Assembly (NCBI GenBank): GCA_013398295.1
Contig: VZSF01006733.1
Coordinates: 1,096,355 to 1,160,354 of the forward strand
Length of the DNA stretch: 64,000 bases
From: Chionis minor
Lineage: Eukaryota; Chordata; Aves; Charadriiformes; Chionididae
Direction of reading: 5' to 3'
A program made the position numbers and the translations under genes. Positions 11,160 through 24,115 of this stretch are shown here, piece by piece; position 1 is the first letter of the stretch; each line of letters starts with the position of its first letter. The notes under the pieces are model-generated. The model saw nothing but the letters and a program-made list of their open reading frames with translations, did not search any database and was not told the origin of the DNA.

Positions 11160-13390
11160 AAGAGTTTAGAAGCCCTTAAAATAAACCCAGTGCCTGTCTC
11201 TGCAACGCTGATGATTGCACTTTTCCATTTGCCTGGCCCTCCTTGGAGCCTTTAGCTCCCTCCTGCTTTTACTGAAGCTCGCAAGTGTTCACCTGTCATG
11301 GCAATGCAGCATGGTCAGCGTGAAGGCAGGAGGGCGCCGACAAACTGAGCCCTTCTGGGTGGAGAACGTGGTCACCTGTGAAGCAGGCAGATGCTCAGAG
11401 GGCTGGGTGGAGGGTGGTGAATTGTGGAGTATCTGGGCATCCTGAAAGTCTCCCCTCTGCGACGTAGAGCTGAGATGTGGAACACGAGGTTGGGAACGTG
11501 GGCACAGGTGGGCAGTTGCAACCTGCCGCTCTCCCCTAAGGTCCTTGGGAGGTTGTGCCACCAGCGCAGTGCAGGTCCAGGCTGTTCACCCCTGCTGCTT
11601 TACTGGACTCTTCAATAACTCAGGTTTAGTAAGAGCGGTGGAAATTTTAGAGAATTAGGTAGATTGTAGGTTTTGTTACCTTTCCTGTGTCAGATTTCTT
11701 AAGGCAAAGTGTCTTGGGCAGGATCTCACGGAGCACAAGCCTCACCTATGCTTTGAGTGCTGAGCAAAACCCGTACCCATCCCAGTGCAGTTGTGCATGG
11801 TTCATGTCTGCAGGGAATAAATGAACTCCTGTGCTTTCCCGGGAGGCAGAAGGGAGTTGTGGATTCTGTCTGGGCATTCAGTATGCAGTGTACGGTCTTG
11901 AGTCTTCACGTTTTGAGAATAATCCTGAGGTGCATAGGGCCAAAATGGAGCCTAAAGAGGTTCATCTGGGGTGGGGGGAGATGTCGGCTGAATGTTCTCA
12001 AGGTGTTCAGTTAGACCCAGCTCTTCCAGTTTCTGGTTGAATGCTTTAAACAGTACTTTATGTTAAATATTTAATATTTTCTATATATTAAAGATGGGTA
12101 GTGGCCAAGTCTTTTCTTCCTTTTGAAAGGAAATAGCTCTGTCTTTTCAACTGGACTGAACACGGTACCTTTGGGGCATAGTAGGTAACCTTAGAGGAAC
12201 CTAACAAATTAGACGCCTGTAGGCATGTAAGCATATGAACCTGAATTATCGCCAGCACAGGCACTAGCTAGTTCTGCTGAGGCAGCGTGGTGGTGACTTT
12301 AGGTGTGTGCAGTCTAGAGACCTCTAGATGCTGTTTTGTTTTCCTGGTGTAAAGTAAGATGCCTGTGAGATCTCAGAAGGCTGTGCCGTTAAATAAGGTT
12401 TCCATGGCTAGTTCACTTGGATTTACTAGATTGTCTGTGTGCGGAGAGTGGGTAGTAGGACTCCTGTACTTGACAAAAGGAGTTTTGAGGACAGACTATT
12501 AATAACTCCTGAGTGTTTATGTAGAGCCTTCCTTATTAATGCCTTCTTAAATGTAAGAGTGTCCAAATACTTACTTGTTTTTTATAGATTAATATAAAAA
12601 TGTACTTACAGAAAACATTGATGGGGGGTCAACTCTGAGATCTTTGTGTGGCTGTAGTATCAGAGCAATAATATTTTTCAGAAGAGAAGGAAAAAATTCT
12701 GACCAAATTTGTACATGATTATTACAATGAAAATAGCAAGAAATCTTGGGCCTAAATGTAAGGATAGTGATATTTTACAGAGATAATGACTGTTCTTTGC
12801 AGCTAATTTTTCTAATCAAAGTCTAGACTCAGAAGGGGAAAAGAAGGGACAAACCCCAGTCCTGGACACTGGTACATAAAAAGCAAAAACTAACTTGCAG
12901 GTTAATATTCCTACAATCTCATTGTGCTCAGTAATACAGTAGTCTGGATCTATTGTTTTTCCCTGGGTTTGTAAGTGCCCTTTGGAAAGTACCTAATATG
13001 GTTCAGAGAATTTACTGCAGCAGTTCTGATAATTTGCTGTGTAAATATTCTGTGTCTGGAAATTTCCATACAAGGTAGTTTAGCTGCAACCATGAGGAAT
13101 TAGGGAGCAAGGTCTTTATGCCTCTAGTTTGTAAGAAGTTTATGAACTATAATAGAATCTTAATCAGACTCTATAAATCAGAATGCTTAAAAGCGAGAAA
13201 AATTTTCCCATCTTTCAGACGCCCCAAGTAAACCCACCTTAGGCAGCCTTGAGGCACAGCATGAAATGGGAGCTAACTCAGGTATTGAGTTATATTTACT
13301 TTTAAAACATATCCATAAAGAGCACTCCAGAAGATCCTTCATTAGTGCTTAAAAGGAATAGCTGTCCGAAGTTAAGGCTCGGTGGGACAC
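11160..13390. other. Noncoding stretch
   Basis: No gene, RNA or known repeat is seen. The frames at 11215-11445, 11757-12014 and 11831-12040 are short, overlap each other in different frames, and lack motifs. Confidence 0.55.
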
Positions 13391-13394
13391 CTTT

Positions 13395-14035
13395 CCTAGC
13401 GTACGCTCAGAGACAAAACTCCTGTCTCGCTACTCGGTGACCCTGATGCTGTCAGGTCGTGAGTGCCTTCAGGTTCCTTTGCTGTCGGTGGGAGAAGACT
13501 TGCACCTCTCAAGATCAGGCCTTTGCTCTCTGGTATTTGCACACTCCTGCTGTCAGTACGTGCGCAATGGGATGGATGCTGGTGCCAAAAGACTGACACT
13601 GCAGGTGTCCTGGGAATTCTTGTGATAGAGGCTGGAGGAGCTTTTGCTTTGCTTAACAGGGTTGGAAAAGCGTTAGAGCTTCTCTGGTGTTTCCTTTTGA
13701 GGCACCATAATAATAATTATGGCTTTCTGTTTCTTTCTGTGCTTAACATTTTCTAGCTTGCAGCTGAGTCACTGCAGAGTGTCTTGGAGACTGGAGACTC
13801 CTCCCCCCATCTCTTCGTCTTCTCTCAAAGAAGAGAACTCGTAGCCTCCAGTGACCCCACGTGTCGTGATGCCCTGGCTCCCTTCGGTGACCCCCGTGCC
13901 CCGGAGCAGATCCCGGGGGTCTCAGCCCTGGCCGGCAGAGCCCCGCTGGCCTCTGCAGCTTGCCCAGGGTACCCATGCCCAAAACAGGGACTGGAGGGGG
14001 TGGTCACTGTATTTAGTCAGTGTTCTCTGCACTAA
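13395..14035. other. GC-richer patch with local CpG cluster
   Basis: Composition is clearly more GC-rich than the flanks, and CpG is relatively frequent between about 13840 and 13990 (CCCGTG, CCCGGAG, CCCGGG and GCCGG are visible). Overlapping open frames occur on both strands because stop codons are rare in GC-rich DNA. None is recognised. It could be a small CpG-containing regulatory patch or an old GC-rich repeat. Confidence 0.4.
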
Positions 14036-17000
14036 CCTGCTCAAGATTCCTGTTCTGACGTATTCTGCTCATCAAAAGGCTGGTTAGTGAATATGGCAAT
14101 TCCCATTACTAATTCAGTGACTTTTAAACAAATACCAGGGAACTACGGAGACGTTTCCTCAAGGGAGAGCATACCTGAACACTGAAAAAGATAAATGGCA
14201 TTTTTTTTTTTTCCCTTTGGTATTTTCTTTGCTGAGTAAACTAGTGCATTTATATAATCACAGAGCCTGCATTAAATGTATTTTTGTAAATGTTTCAAGT
14301 GTTTTTTTAAATCCATTAAAAATGCTGTTACTGGAAACAAGAACTATATCTGGACTGTAACTAGCGTGATTGTAGTATTGTTGGTTAAGTGTGGATGTCT
14401 ATTTGCAGTGTTTTCATGTGTCTTGAACTCGAACAAGAATGTTACTTGCATTAATGTGTCTATTTCATGGCCTTTCATAATGAAGTGGAGAAGACAGCCT
14501 TTCAGGAAGCCTTAATGCCTTTCCATATGGAGGCAGTGCCTTCTTGTGCACATGATGTTTGATTTCTTTTCAGTTATGAAATTTCTTACCTTCGGGTGTA
14601 TGTTTCTTTCTTTCTTTCTTTCTTTCTTTATTTATTTATTTTTTATAAAGGAGCAGGATTAAGCTTCTTATATAAAGGGCACAGTTCTTTAACTCATAGT
14701 TGTGTAAAACTCCCTGGACAGAGATATTTTTTTTTTTTTATCTACACAATGGAACTTGATGTATTTATAATGCTGGAACTTTTCTTGTTCAGTGGGAGAA
14801 GTTGTAAATATAATTATTTTGTAACAGGAGAACAAATTGCTATATGAAATTGGAAAGATTTGCTGGAAGGCTGGTTTCTGTCCTTAGAATAATAATATAG
14901 AACTATAGATTGGTATAGGATAGGAATTGCAGAGTATGAAACAGAGTAATACGATCAGGAATACTTTTTTTGTGTGCTGGGTGTGATTAGCTAGACCTTC
15001 TCTGGTCTAGAGATTAAATTAGAATTAATAAACATACCTGGAGTTGTCTGAACTGTAAGGTTAAATTGAAATCCTCAGTCAGGTTTACTGAATCTTAATT
15101 TGATTGAGGTCACCCCTTCCCTCTGTCAGGGGATTTGATTTTCTCAACCTTAAAGAACTGGCTGGAGTTCAGATACTGGGACTCAAAGTGAAATCCAGTG
15201 TACTAAAATCCTTAGAGGCTACAAACCCACCAACCCAGACAGCAATCCAGCAAATTTACTTTCCAGAACTGCACAACCTAGTAAGCATCTCCTTGCCTAG
15301 CCTGAAAGCTTTCTGGATTCCTGTTAGGAGGAGATAAGCACTTACCTCCTGCCTAGACTGTATTTGCAATTGGATTTAAGGAGGGAATCATTTATACCTC
15401 AGCTGGGTCCCTTGAGAATCCCCAGACAGTCAAGAATTTAAATGGTTGTTTCAGGCTGAATGCCTGTCCATCCTTCCATGCTCCCTAAACAGCACCCAAA
15501 ACACTCAGCTCCTGTGACACGTAAGGGTAAGGGCTGTATCAAGGCTGCTGCCACGGTAGATCAGCATTTCTCCTAGTGTGTCCTTAAATATAGCTGGTGA
15601 TGGAGTGATATTAGCCATGAAGGGAGTCCCTCACTCTCCATGCTGCTGGTCATGGCGGAGGTTTCACCGGACATGAAATGAGGACAGGCAGTGTTGCCGG
15701 AGTCAGGATGAACATTCAGGCACTGGTGTTGATCCTTTGGGTTTGAATTGTCCTGTTGAGAGAGCGGACAACGTGGAGCAGAGCCATTTTTGCCTTTATC
15801 CTGTTATTCAGCATTATCCTTTAGAATCTGTGCAAAATCAGAGTGTGAACAAACCGGTGGACTCAACACCATATTCCCTGTAGCTCTCAACCTGTGGTGC
15901 ACCACACCTTTGCCCATACGAGTCACGGTGTGGTAAACCTTGAAAAAGAGCTACTCTGTGCTAAGCATCTTGTCCTTTTTGATGGCACTGGTCTTGTCAC
16001 TGGTGATTAATCTCTATGTACAACATACCACAATCCCCTCGTAATTCAGCTGAATTTTGTGTTTTCCTAGTAGTTCATCTCCTGCAGTATGAATATGGAA
16101 TTGTTGGCATGACTGTAAGCATTGAACCAGTTTCTCAAGTGACGGAAATAGGCTACGGTGCCTCAGCAATTCAGTACAGGGAATTGTTCTTCATCTTTAG
16201 TGACCATATTCATTCAAAATGTCCCATTTATAAACTAGCGACATAAAGCTCTTTAATGTATATTTAACATAAGAAGTGTTACCAGATACATCTCTCCTTC
16301 AAGAGATGGAGAAGAAGAGCTTGCTTTCATCAGGCTGCTTCCAAATGTTCTTAACAAAACTCAGTGACTCCAGCTTTGAATCTGGTGGCACATGTATGTA
16401 ATGTTAACAAAACCTGCAGGAATATAGACCATTATTGTTACTTTAGGAGAAAATTAGAAAGGTTTGACCCAGCTGAGCAATGTTCTCAAGGTGCTGAGCA
16501 CCCTTAACTTCCAGGAACTCTAATGAACTTGAAAGCGCTGAATTAACTAGATTGACCCGGCATGAATTAATCAAGACACCCCATAAGCCATTTAGTAGAG
16601 TAAAACTGATGAGTATTTGAGTGGTTGGATATCACTCTGTAAGATAGTGCTCTAACTCTCAACAGGAAAGTTATGAATCTAGGGTAGTACATGATGATTT
16701 CTTTCTTGATGGATGAGTGACCTGCAGGATGATGAAGTAAGTGGTGAAAAAGGCTTTAATTCGAGTCGCTTTTAGAAAACTCATATTTTTTTGATGAGCA
16801 ACATGCATTATTTAGTTAATTGCTACTTTAGTCCTTTTTATGGATACTAATTATGGTAGTTTGAAAAGTGTGTTGAAAAGAAATATATATCCTGTTCATC
16901 ATTGCAATGTGCACTCTAGCATGGGAAGATTGGGACAAATACACCTTTTTAGGTCAGAAGCTACTGTGAGTATTCAGGAGCTGCTGAAAGAAGGTGATTT

Positions 17001-18690
17001 GTTTCTGAGAAAACGATGATCCGTACTCACCGAGTCAATGGGAGCTGACTCATGACTATGTAGCAAATAGCTGCTGCACTTTAAGGTCTGATCAGCCCTA
17101 TAATAGAAATGTCAGACAAATTACATCTGCCCACACCTTCAGTCATGCCTGTAAAAAACTGCCATTGTAGCTCAAACCCATTTTTAACAATGTGCTGCTG
17201 CAGGCACTTGGAGAGAATCTGTGTTACAGTGGGGTTGAATCAGTCCAGACGGCGTAGGAGGAGGGCTGGGACATCTTCTGCACTAGATCTTGGGCACTGG
17301 AACCCCATCTCAGAGGAGGTCACAAGGCCCACCTGATTTTAGGAACAAAATACATGTTTTTAACAGAACGATACTCCTGTGTGTGTTTGACAGTGCATAC
17401 GTATGCTAATGGACAGCCCAAAGGAACAGGAAAATGTTTTTTTCCTCTTGCGGAAGTCATGCTGCTTTATAATTTTGTTGGTCATTTACGTACCTGCTTC
17501 GTCACTGAAAATGTGGGTCAGCATTTGGATATACCAGCTTTTCACTCAGGCATAAACACAGGCAGGCTCTGCGTGTCTCGGCGTTCCAGACTCCTGCCTG
17601 CTCCCCCCATATTTCTGCATCTCATGTGTGTTGTTGGGTTTAGGCAGCAGCTCCTGAAGCAGCATCCGTGGCTCTGGGTCTACCCAGGACTTCTTCCAGC
17701 TGACCAAACTGCCAGGTAGATACAGAGCATGTGGCCAGATGTGCTTGGAGCATAAAATCCCTAATGGTCCCGAGACACCCAGCAGTTAACAGGCAGGAGC
17801 TGCTGCTCATTCACAGCTGTATGGGCGAAGTCAGGGTCTTTAAGAGGAAACGCTCATTTTTTGGATTGTTTCCCTGAATTTTCCATCCGGTCCCAAGGAG
17901 TTAGAATTGTACCTGCAATGGGCGAAGCAATTTGTCTCTTCAGAAGCTTTGCTGAGCCACATAGCAGAATAATCTCCGATGTATTTTCCTTGAGGTGTGT
18001 TTTTTTATCGGCAAAGAGATTATAAATTCTTATTAAAAGAAGAATCATGTAAAAATGGAGATTACATTGGAGATAGTATGTCCAAAATTCTGCATGCTCA
18101 ACAATGATAAATTATACCATTTAACATATCAGAAGCTCAGTGAAGCAGTCTTTTAAGAGGATGCCTAGAAATAGTAAGTTCTAGAAATTAATGAATGCAC
18201 GTAGAAACTGGAGTGTAAAACTCAATAAAAAAGGGAATGTATTTTTAAAGAAAACCGAGAATATAGAGTAGTTTATGTATTTAGTACATGCTTTTCCCCA
18301 TGAGACAAGTATTTCTGTGAGTGAACAGGAAAATTATCTGATTATGGCCACTTCTATAATTCATTTCAATTTATTTATCATAAAATATGTCAGGGGGAGA
18401 TGCATTGTAGACATTGTTCTCATGTTGGCAGGGCTAGAAAGGAGACTGCATTTCACATACTGAAGAATGCCATTTCTGAGTCTAATGCCTTTTCACGTAC
18501 TAGAAAAGAGAACAGAAACTACTGGTAGTGTTTCCTCACATACTTTCAGGTTTTGTTATAAGAGAGCCTCTGGCAGAAGTCATGCTAGCTGTAAGAAATT
18601 GGTACATGGACTTAGCTCTTTGCATCACAAGCAGCAGAAGTTCTTGACATTTCTTGTCATCTACACCAGACATGCCTTCACCAGGTATTA
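14036..18690. other. Long noncoding stretch
   Basis: No gene or known transposon is recognised. It holds a TTTC/TTTA microsatellite at 14603-14638, T runs near 14197 and 14730, and a perfect 14-bp palindrome at 15893-15906. The 121-codon plus frame at 17354-17719 has no motif and no splice context. Confidence 0.55.
14603..14638. repeat. Microsatellite (TTTC)6(TTTA)3
   Basis: Six TTTC units are followed directly by three TTTA units, and then a T run. Confidence 0.92.
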
Positions 18691-19770
18691 AAAATTAACC
18701 TAATCCTGCAGCTGAGTCTCCTGGGAGTTTGTGTGCCTCTGGGAGTTCCGCAGTGGCAAAGGAAAAAGAAAAAATCAGGGAAAAACAACAAGAAAAAGCA
18801 ACCAGCCTTGACTGAACAATCAGTTTTTCTTCTTCTAAAACTAGGGGAAACTTTCCAGTTCGCTTTATTACCAGGACTGGAAGCAAAGTCCTTGCAATAG
18901 CAGCTCGCAGTTCACCCTGCTGCTCTGAAGACTGCGCTTTATCTTCATCAAAATTCTCTCAGGCAACAGGAAGCTCCAGCATTCTGTCATGCCTTCAAGA
19001 CTCTGCAGGTTGGGGCTCCTTTCCTTTGACACCTTTCCCCAGAACTCCTCAGATGGGCAGGGACTCTCTACTAGATTTTCTGGTGTCTGCTTTGTCGGAC
19101 GCTCATGAATCTGGCTGCTTGCCTCTGAAGCTTTGTCCGCAAGACAGAATTCCGCTGTCGCCAATATGCCGTTGTCGCTTCACAATGTGTCTTATAACAC
19201 AAATCAATTATTACAAACCCCGTAGCTACCAAAAATTCCAGAAACAGTTTCATGACTTTTATTCTGACCGGGGATTGCCATTTTGCCATCCGCTGTTGCC
19301 ACAGCCGTCGCTGTGGCAGTCACGGTGTCACTGCGGCAGCAGTGCTGAACAAAGGTACCACACAGTCGCAAAGATGCTGTGGATCTTCCCAGTGCAGTCA
19401 TCTGTCATTGATGGCTTATCTCCAAAGCAGCACGTGCGGTGCCTGAACAGTGTCCTACCCCATTCCCACCGTGGTTTGCAGAACTCAGCTGTGGTGTTAC
19501 GTGTCTAGCCTCAGCTGCGATTCTTCATTCATCAGCCCGTCTTCCTACGCTCAACAGAGAGACAGAGATAGAAGGGAAAATTGTACCAAAAAAGGCAGGG
19601 TTCACTTGGGTTTTTCTTTCCTCTAGGGAAATTCATCTGGAAGGAGACAGCAGAACCTGCCGTGAGCGCACATACACAAAGTACACTCATGCCCTCACTG
19701 TCTTTATGAAGTTCAGTTGTTCCCAGGGAACATCTCCCTGACTTGTGAGATCTGAAAACGGATCTGAGGT
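18691..19770. other. GC-richer patch with a 160-codon plus-strand frame
   Basis: GC content is higher than in the flanks. A plus-strand frame is open at 19026-19508 (160 codons). It is rich in Pro, Ser, His and Cys and has no recognised domain, and several shorter frames overlap it on both strands, so it is probably a by-product of composition. A short hairpin (8-bp arms TGCCACAG and CTGTGGCA) sits at 19297-19318 inside it. I see no promoter or splice sites that would make this a gene. Confidence 0.35.
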
Positions 19771-19864
19771 GAGATGAGAAAAGGTAGACAGATGAGCCAA
19801 AACTCATTATTAGTTATTGGGTACAAATAAAGGAAGCAGTCCCAGAACTCCGCTCTTTTCCCTA

Positions 19865-19908
19865 TTTCTGGCATAGCATATACCTTTTTTTCTGGCATAG
19901 CATATACC
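19865..19908. repeat. Perfect 20-bp direct repeat, 24-bp period
   Basis: The 20-mer TTTCTGGCATAGCATATACC occurs at 19865-19884 and again at 19889-19908, separated by TTTT. It is a recent local duplication. Confidence 0.92.
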
Positions 19909-20034
19909 CAAGGGAATAATGGGAGGAGACAAGCTGCCTGGGTCAGGATAAGAAGGCACATACAGTGATAGCCTCCTTTGGATCTGGGCAGCAGCGAACC
20001 CCTTCTGTAACGCTAGCAGAAACTGAAGACATAA

Positions 20035-20063
20035 AGAAAACAGTTAAGTCAGAAAACAGTTAA
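20035..20063. repeat. 13-bp direct repeat
   Basis: AGAAAACAGTTAA occurs at 20035-20047 and 20051-20063, separated by GTC (period 16). Confidence 0.9.
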
Positions 20064-20455
20064 ATTCCTCCAGAAAATGAGATTACGGGAGCTTAACAGT
20101 GAAAATTGTAGGAATTAGGACAACAAGAAAGGAATTAAATTTCTCCCTCTTTTTTTTCCCCCTACATCTACAGTTCATTAAGCTCTGACAAAACCCCACC
20201 AGGTATCGGCACTCACTTCTTTGCAAGTAGCCTGCAGGATTCGTTCCCTGTGTTGTGCCTTCAAACAGGTCAACAATACCAGCCCTTGAGTTAGTTTGCC
20301 AGTGTGTACAGAGCTCCTCCTGTCTTGGGGTTAGGAACTGACAGTCTGGAATAACCTTCACACACCAGGTTTTGTTTCAGGGATTTTTCTTGGCTTGTCT
20401 TTTTATTTTTATTGTTTAAGGCTGAAAGTCTTGTGTGTTTTTTGTGGTTTTGTTT

Positions 20456-20471
20456 GGTTGGTTGGTTGGTT
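20456..20471. repeat. Microsatellite (GGTT)4
   Basis: Four perfect GGTT units sit in a T/G-rich stretch. Confidence 0.9.
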
Positions 20472-20991
20472 TTTACCAAAAGCTACCAGCAATATCTAAT
20501 CATGTTTCAGCCTTGAGTTTTCAGAGTTAGAAGTGTACACAGACAAGTATTAATTGTTACACATCCCTATGGAAGTTTTCTGCTTGTATGTAGATAAAGC
20601 ACCTTCGTTTTATACTGACCTATTAATTTCAAATTAATAGCATTATTTTCATATAGGCTTACATATGTATTTGTCTTCCTCACCTGTAGCACAGTTTATC
20701 TCTTACCTCAATTTTACTATTAGTTATTGATTGAATCTCATCCACAGTTTATAAGAACAGAATGGCTCAGCAGGGGGCTTGTAAGCCGGATCTGGACTCA
20801 GGATGGTATCAGGGATACCATAATCTTTTCTTCTGTAGCCTCAGTACATTCCCAGATCCTAAGATCCTTGTCCTTCTTTCCTAACTTTATCTAACCATTA
20901 CTGAGTGAGGGAGACTGGTGACCCATTGCTCCCTCCGCTGGTTTGTGGCCATAGATAGTAATTTACAGAGGCTGAACCCACTCAGTATGTG

Positions 20992-21225
20992 TAAATTCAG
21001 ATGAGGTATCAGGAAGAAATTTTTCACTCTGAGGGTGGTGAGGCACTGGAACAGGTTGCCCAGGGAAGTTGTGGGGGCCCCATCCCTGGAAGTGTTTAAG
21101 GCCAGGCTGGATGGGGCTTTGAGCAACCTGGTCTAGTGGGAGGTGTCCCTGCCCATGGCAGGGAGGTTGGAACAGATGATCTTTATGGTCCCTTCCAACC
21201 CAAACCATTCTATGATTCTACGATA
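20992..21225 (+). mobile_element. CR1 LINE, 5'-truncated 3' end
   Basis: This is a short CR1 (chicken repeat 1) copy in plus orientation. CR1 is the dominant non-LTR retrotransposon of birds and is usually truncated at its 5' end. The copy keeps the end of ORF2: one frame reads through the conserved block around [11 protein letters not shown]. It then has the typical 3' UTR and ends in a sequence close to the ATTCTATG octamer tail (near 21206-21222). Only about 230 bp remain, so it is long dead. The 5' boundary is approximate. Confidence 0.93.
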
Positions 21226-21229
21226 ATCT

Positions 21230-23900
21230 TCTTTGTTCTTCTAAATGCTCATTTGATAGGGGAGTTCAGGTTTGTTTGATTAAAGGTAGAAAAAAGCCAA
21301 GAGCGAGAACTAACAAAGCCTTGTGTGCCATGCATTTTTCTCTTATATTTCAATTACTGCATATTTAATAAAATGGAAGTTTTAATTAAAAAATTGTATT
21401 TTTTTTTTTAGTTCAGGTGTTCATAACAGCTTTCTCCCATGTATTTTCATTGTTGTCAGAGGAAGTAGTTGAGCGCCTTTCAAACTTGGCATTAATACGT
21501 GTTATGTTTTCTATCCTGTGGGAACAAGCCTTTGAGAAATACAGTACCTTCCCCCTCCTTTGAATTTGATTAAAATTAACTGGTAGGCTGAAAAGTATTT
21601 GGAAAGGCTTATTGGATAGTTGGATGAGCAACATGGTTGCTTAGGCTTCATTTCATTAGTCAGGTATAGGACAGAGTGGAGAGTTCATTCCTGCAGTGCT
21701 CCATAGAATCTACTCTAAATTTGGAAAACATGCATCTTCGATTTTTAATGAAAATTTTGAGCAGTATGAAGTTTCTTGGTCATCCTTGCTCCTTGGACAC
21801 AAGCACAGTGGGAAATGGAAGCTGATGGAGCCGGTTTTGCAATGGACAGAAATCAAGCAGTTCCACTAATTCACCCCACCACCCGGGGAAACGTGGTGAT
21901 ACTGAAAGACTCAGGTCCATGGGCTTATGGTTCGTTTGCTCTTGAGACTTTAAGGAAAAGAAAGGGAGCTCCAATTTATCTTTATTGTTTTCTCAAAAAC
22001 CCCAGAGCAGGAAAGAGCAGGGAAATGTTATCTTACTAATGTAGCCAGTATGTTGAAAGCCTGTGACTTTCTATGCTCTGCATGTCCCAAATCCAGGGGC
22101 TTGCACAGGGTTCCCAAGGGAACTGTTGAAGGAGTCCTCCAAGGTGCATGGGGACGCTAGTGCAAGAGGAAGAGTGAAAGCTTTGTCAATGCCCACTTGA
22201 GTTCAATATTGCACATTGGCATCAGCTCATGTCTAACAAATGCAAAAATGGTATTTCTATCATTACTGAACTCAGATTGGCTGTCGTACTGTATTAATCT
22301 AGATAAAAGGAAGTGCTCTGAGAACATCCACCATTATAAGTATGACGATTGCATTAATATAATACATTTCGGCTCAAAGCACTTCACAAGCCTCAGAGCT
22401 TTACAAGCATAGAAATAGAGGCCTCACTAGGATAAAGAAAACTTAATGGTCATATTACAATGCAGTGCACAGCAGTGGGAAGAATACACAATGCACAGAA
22501 GTTTCTTACAATCCCAAAAAAATCATATAGATACAAGGTGTGCTTTAAGGTCTTTTTGCCATTTAATATGCTGCTTTCAATTTGTTCCCATGTAAAAAAA
22601 ATCAAATTCAAAAAATGCCTTTTCTGGATTTGTACTCATTTATAGCAAAATTTATCTCCTCATTGACTTCTTGTTTAATTTCTCTTTAACAGTGTTTTTC
22701 TTCAGCAATCTAGAATTTAATTTTCTTGTTTTTAAGTTATATGAGATTCTCAGCTGCTAAACTGGTGGTATGAATTTACATTAAGGGAAATCTGGTCCTG
22801 TGTACTTAAGGTATATAAAATCCTTGTAATTGTTATTCTTGACACTTTGGTCTCTCAGTTTCAAAGCCCCATGAAAAGTCTGACTGCAGTTCTGACACTT
22901 TCCTACTGCAACACTGAAAAACCATGAGAGTGTTCTGAACTTGATGAGTTTTCATTGTTCATACTTTGCTAGTCATGCTTGATGTACATAAGAAATGAAG
23001 TGCCTTGATTTTGGGGTATTTCTACAGACAGATACAAGTTTACACTGAAAATTTCCTGGGAAAGACTATTTGGAACACTTAGAAAACAGAGCATTTGGTA
23101 CAGAATATAATTGCAAACAGCTATTGGTGACATCATTCTTTTTTATTTTTCATGCTTACGTTATGTTACTGGATTTAACCTGACCTGATGTAGTATCTTG
23201 TTACATACATGATATGACGTATAAAATTAAAAACAGTTCCATATTGCATTTTGAACAACTGATAATAGCTTGTTTGGAAAATGAAACCTGAAAGCAAAGT
23301 AGCGTGTCCTGTTTGTGAAAAAGGTAGAAATTATTTATGATTAAAAGCCTTTAAATTCAGTTTGCTTTCCTCTTTTATTTTATAAAACTCAAGATTGAAA
23401 ACAATTTGCAGTACTAAAAAGAATTTTTAAAGACTGCTTCAATATGTACATTATTTTCTAATTTGACAATGGATATTTTGATTTCTAATCTAAAAGACCT
23501 TCATTGACTTGAGGGAGTTTTGGATTGGACGCTGTATGAAATTGTCGCCATTATAAGTTTTACAAATCTGTGTGAAGAAATACAGCATCAGCAGAATGTA
23601 CAAATGGAATCTGGCCAACTAGTCAATGGAATCTTGTACTCTATGTCTCAACCTTTTCAGCTTGGTGACCGCTATTCAAATTAAAGAATTTTCACACTCC
23701 TCTTGTTTTAGTATTAAAGTATGAACAAAAAAGGCAGAAATACTAACAGTGATAAACCTATGTCTGTGTTTTGAAAAGCTAATATGTAATATTCAGCCTT
23801 GAAGGGTAGAAGCTTTTTGGAATAAGCTTTTCTATTCTTTATATTGGATTTAAATATCTAGCACCTTGCAGTCTCTCTTAATTACCTTTCTGAATCCATA
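21230..23900. other. Noncoding stretch
   Basis: The stretch is AT-rich with no gene, RNA or transposon that I recognise. Frames such as 21776-22039 (87 codons) and 22197-22412 lack motifs and splice context. Confidence 0.6.
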
Positions 23901-23901
23901 G

Positions 23902-24115
23902 GAACTCCAGAAAAGCTCCAAAGTTCATGAATTGCAACTGTCCAGTATTTGTAAAAATAATGTGCCACATAGACGGAAAGAATTAAATGTTCAGATGGCC
24001 GAGTTACATCTTCGCAACGGAGTCTGCGTAAAGGGATGCAGAAACTGCCAGAGACCTAGGCTTGTATCCAAAAAGAAGTCAGTAAATTGTTCCCAAGAAC
24101 TGCATCTTAATAAGG
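23902..24115 (+). CDS. Candidate coding exon, unknown protein
   Basis: A pyrimidine-containing tract ends in CCATAG at 23901. The frame is closed by that same TAG and opens exactly after it, which is what an internal exon looks like. It stays open past an AAGG|GTAACT donor-like site at 24116, so the exon would be 214 nt, entering in phase 0 and leaving in phase 1. The 71 codons give a basic, hydrophilic peptide that starts with a coiled-coil-like run (ELQKSSKVHELQL) and has a helical KELNVQMAELHLR segment, followed by a Cys-rich CVKGCRNC motif and a basic tail. Composition is protein-like in otherwise AT-rich surroundings. I cannot name the family and see no partner exon nearby, so chance or a decayed exon remains possible. 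Confidence 0.4.

Noticed and set aside
15893..15906. Perfect palindrome TGTGGTGCACCACA, considered as the end of a hAT-type DNA transposon
   Set aside because: No matching terminal inverted repeat pair, no 8-bp target duplication and no transposase remnant were seen. The resemblance to hAT ends is too slight.
20887..21208. Two minus-strand frames of about 80 codons
   Set aside because: They lie antisense to the CR1 3' end and carry no independent signal.
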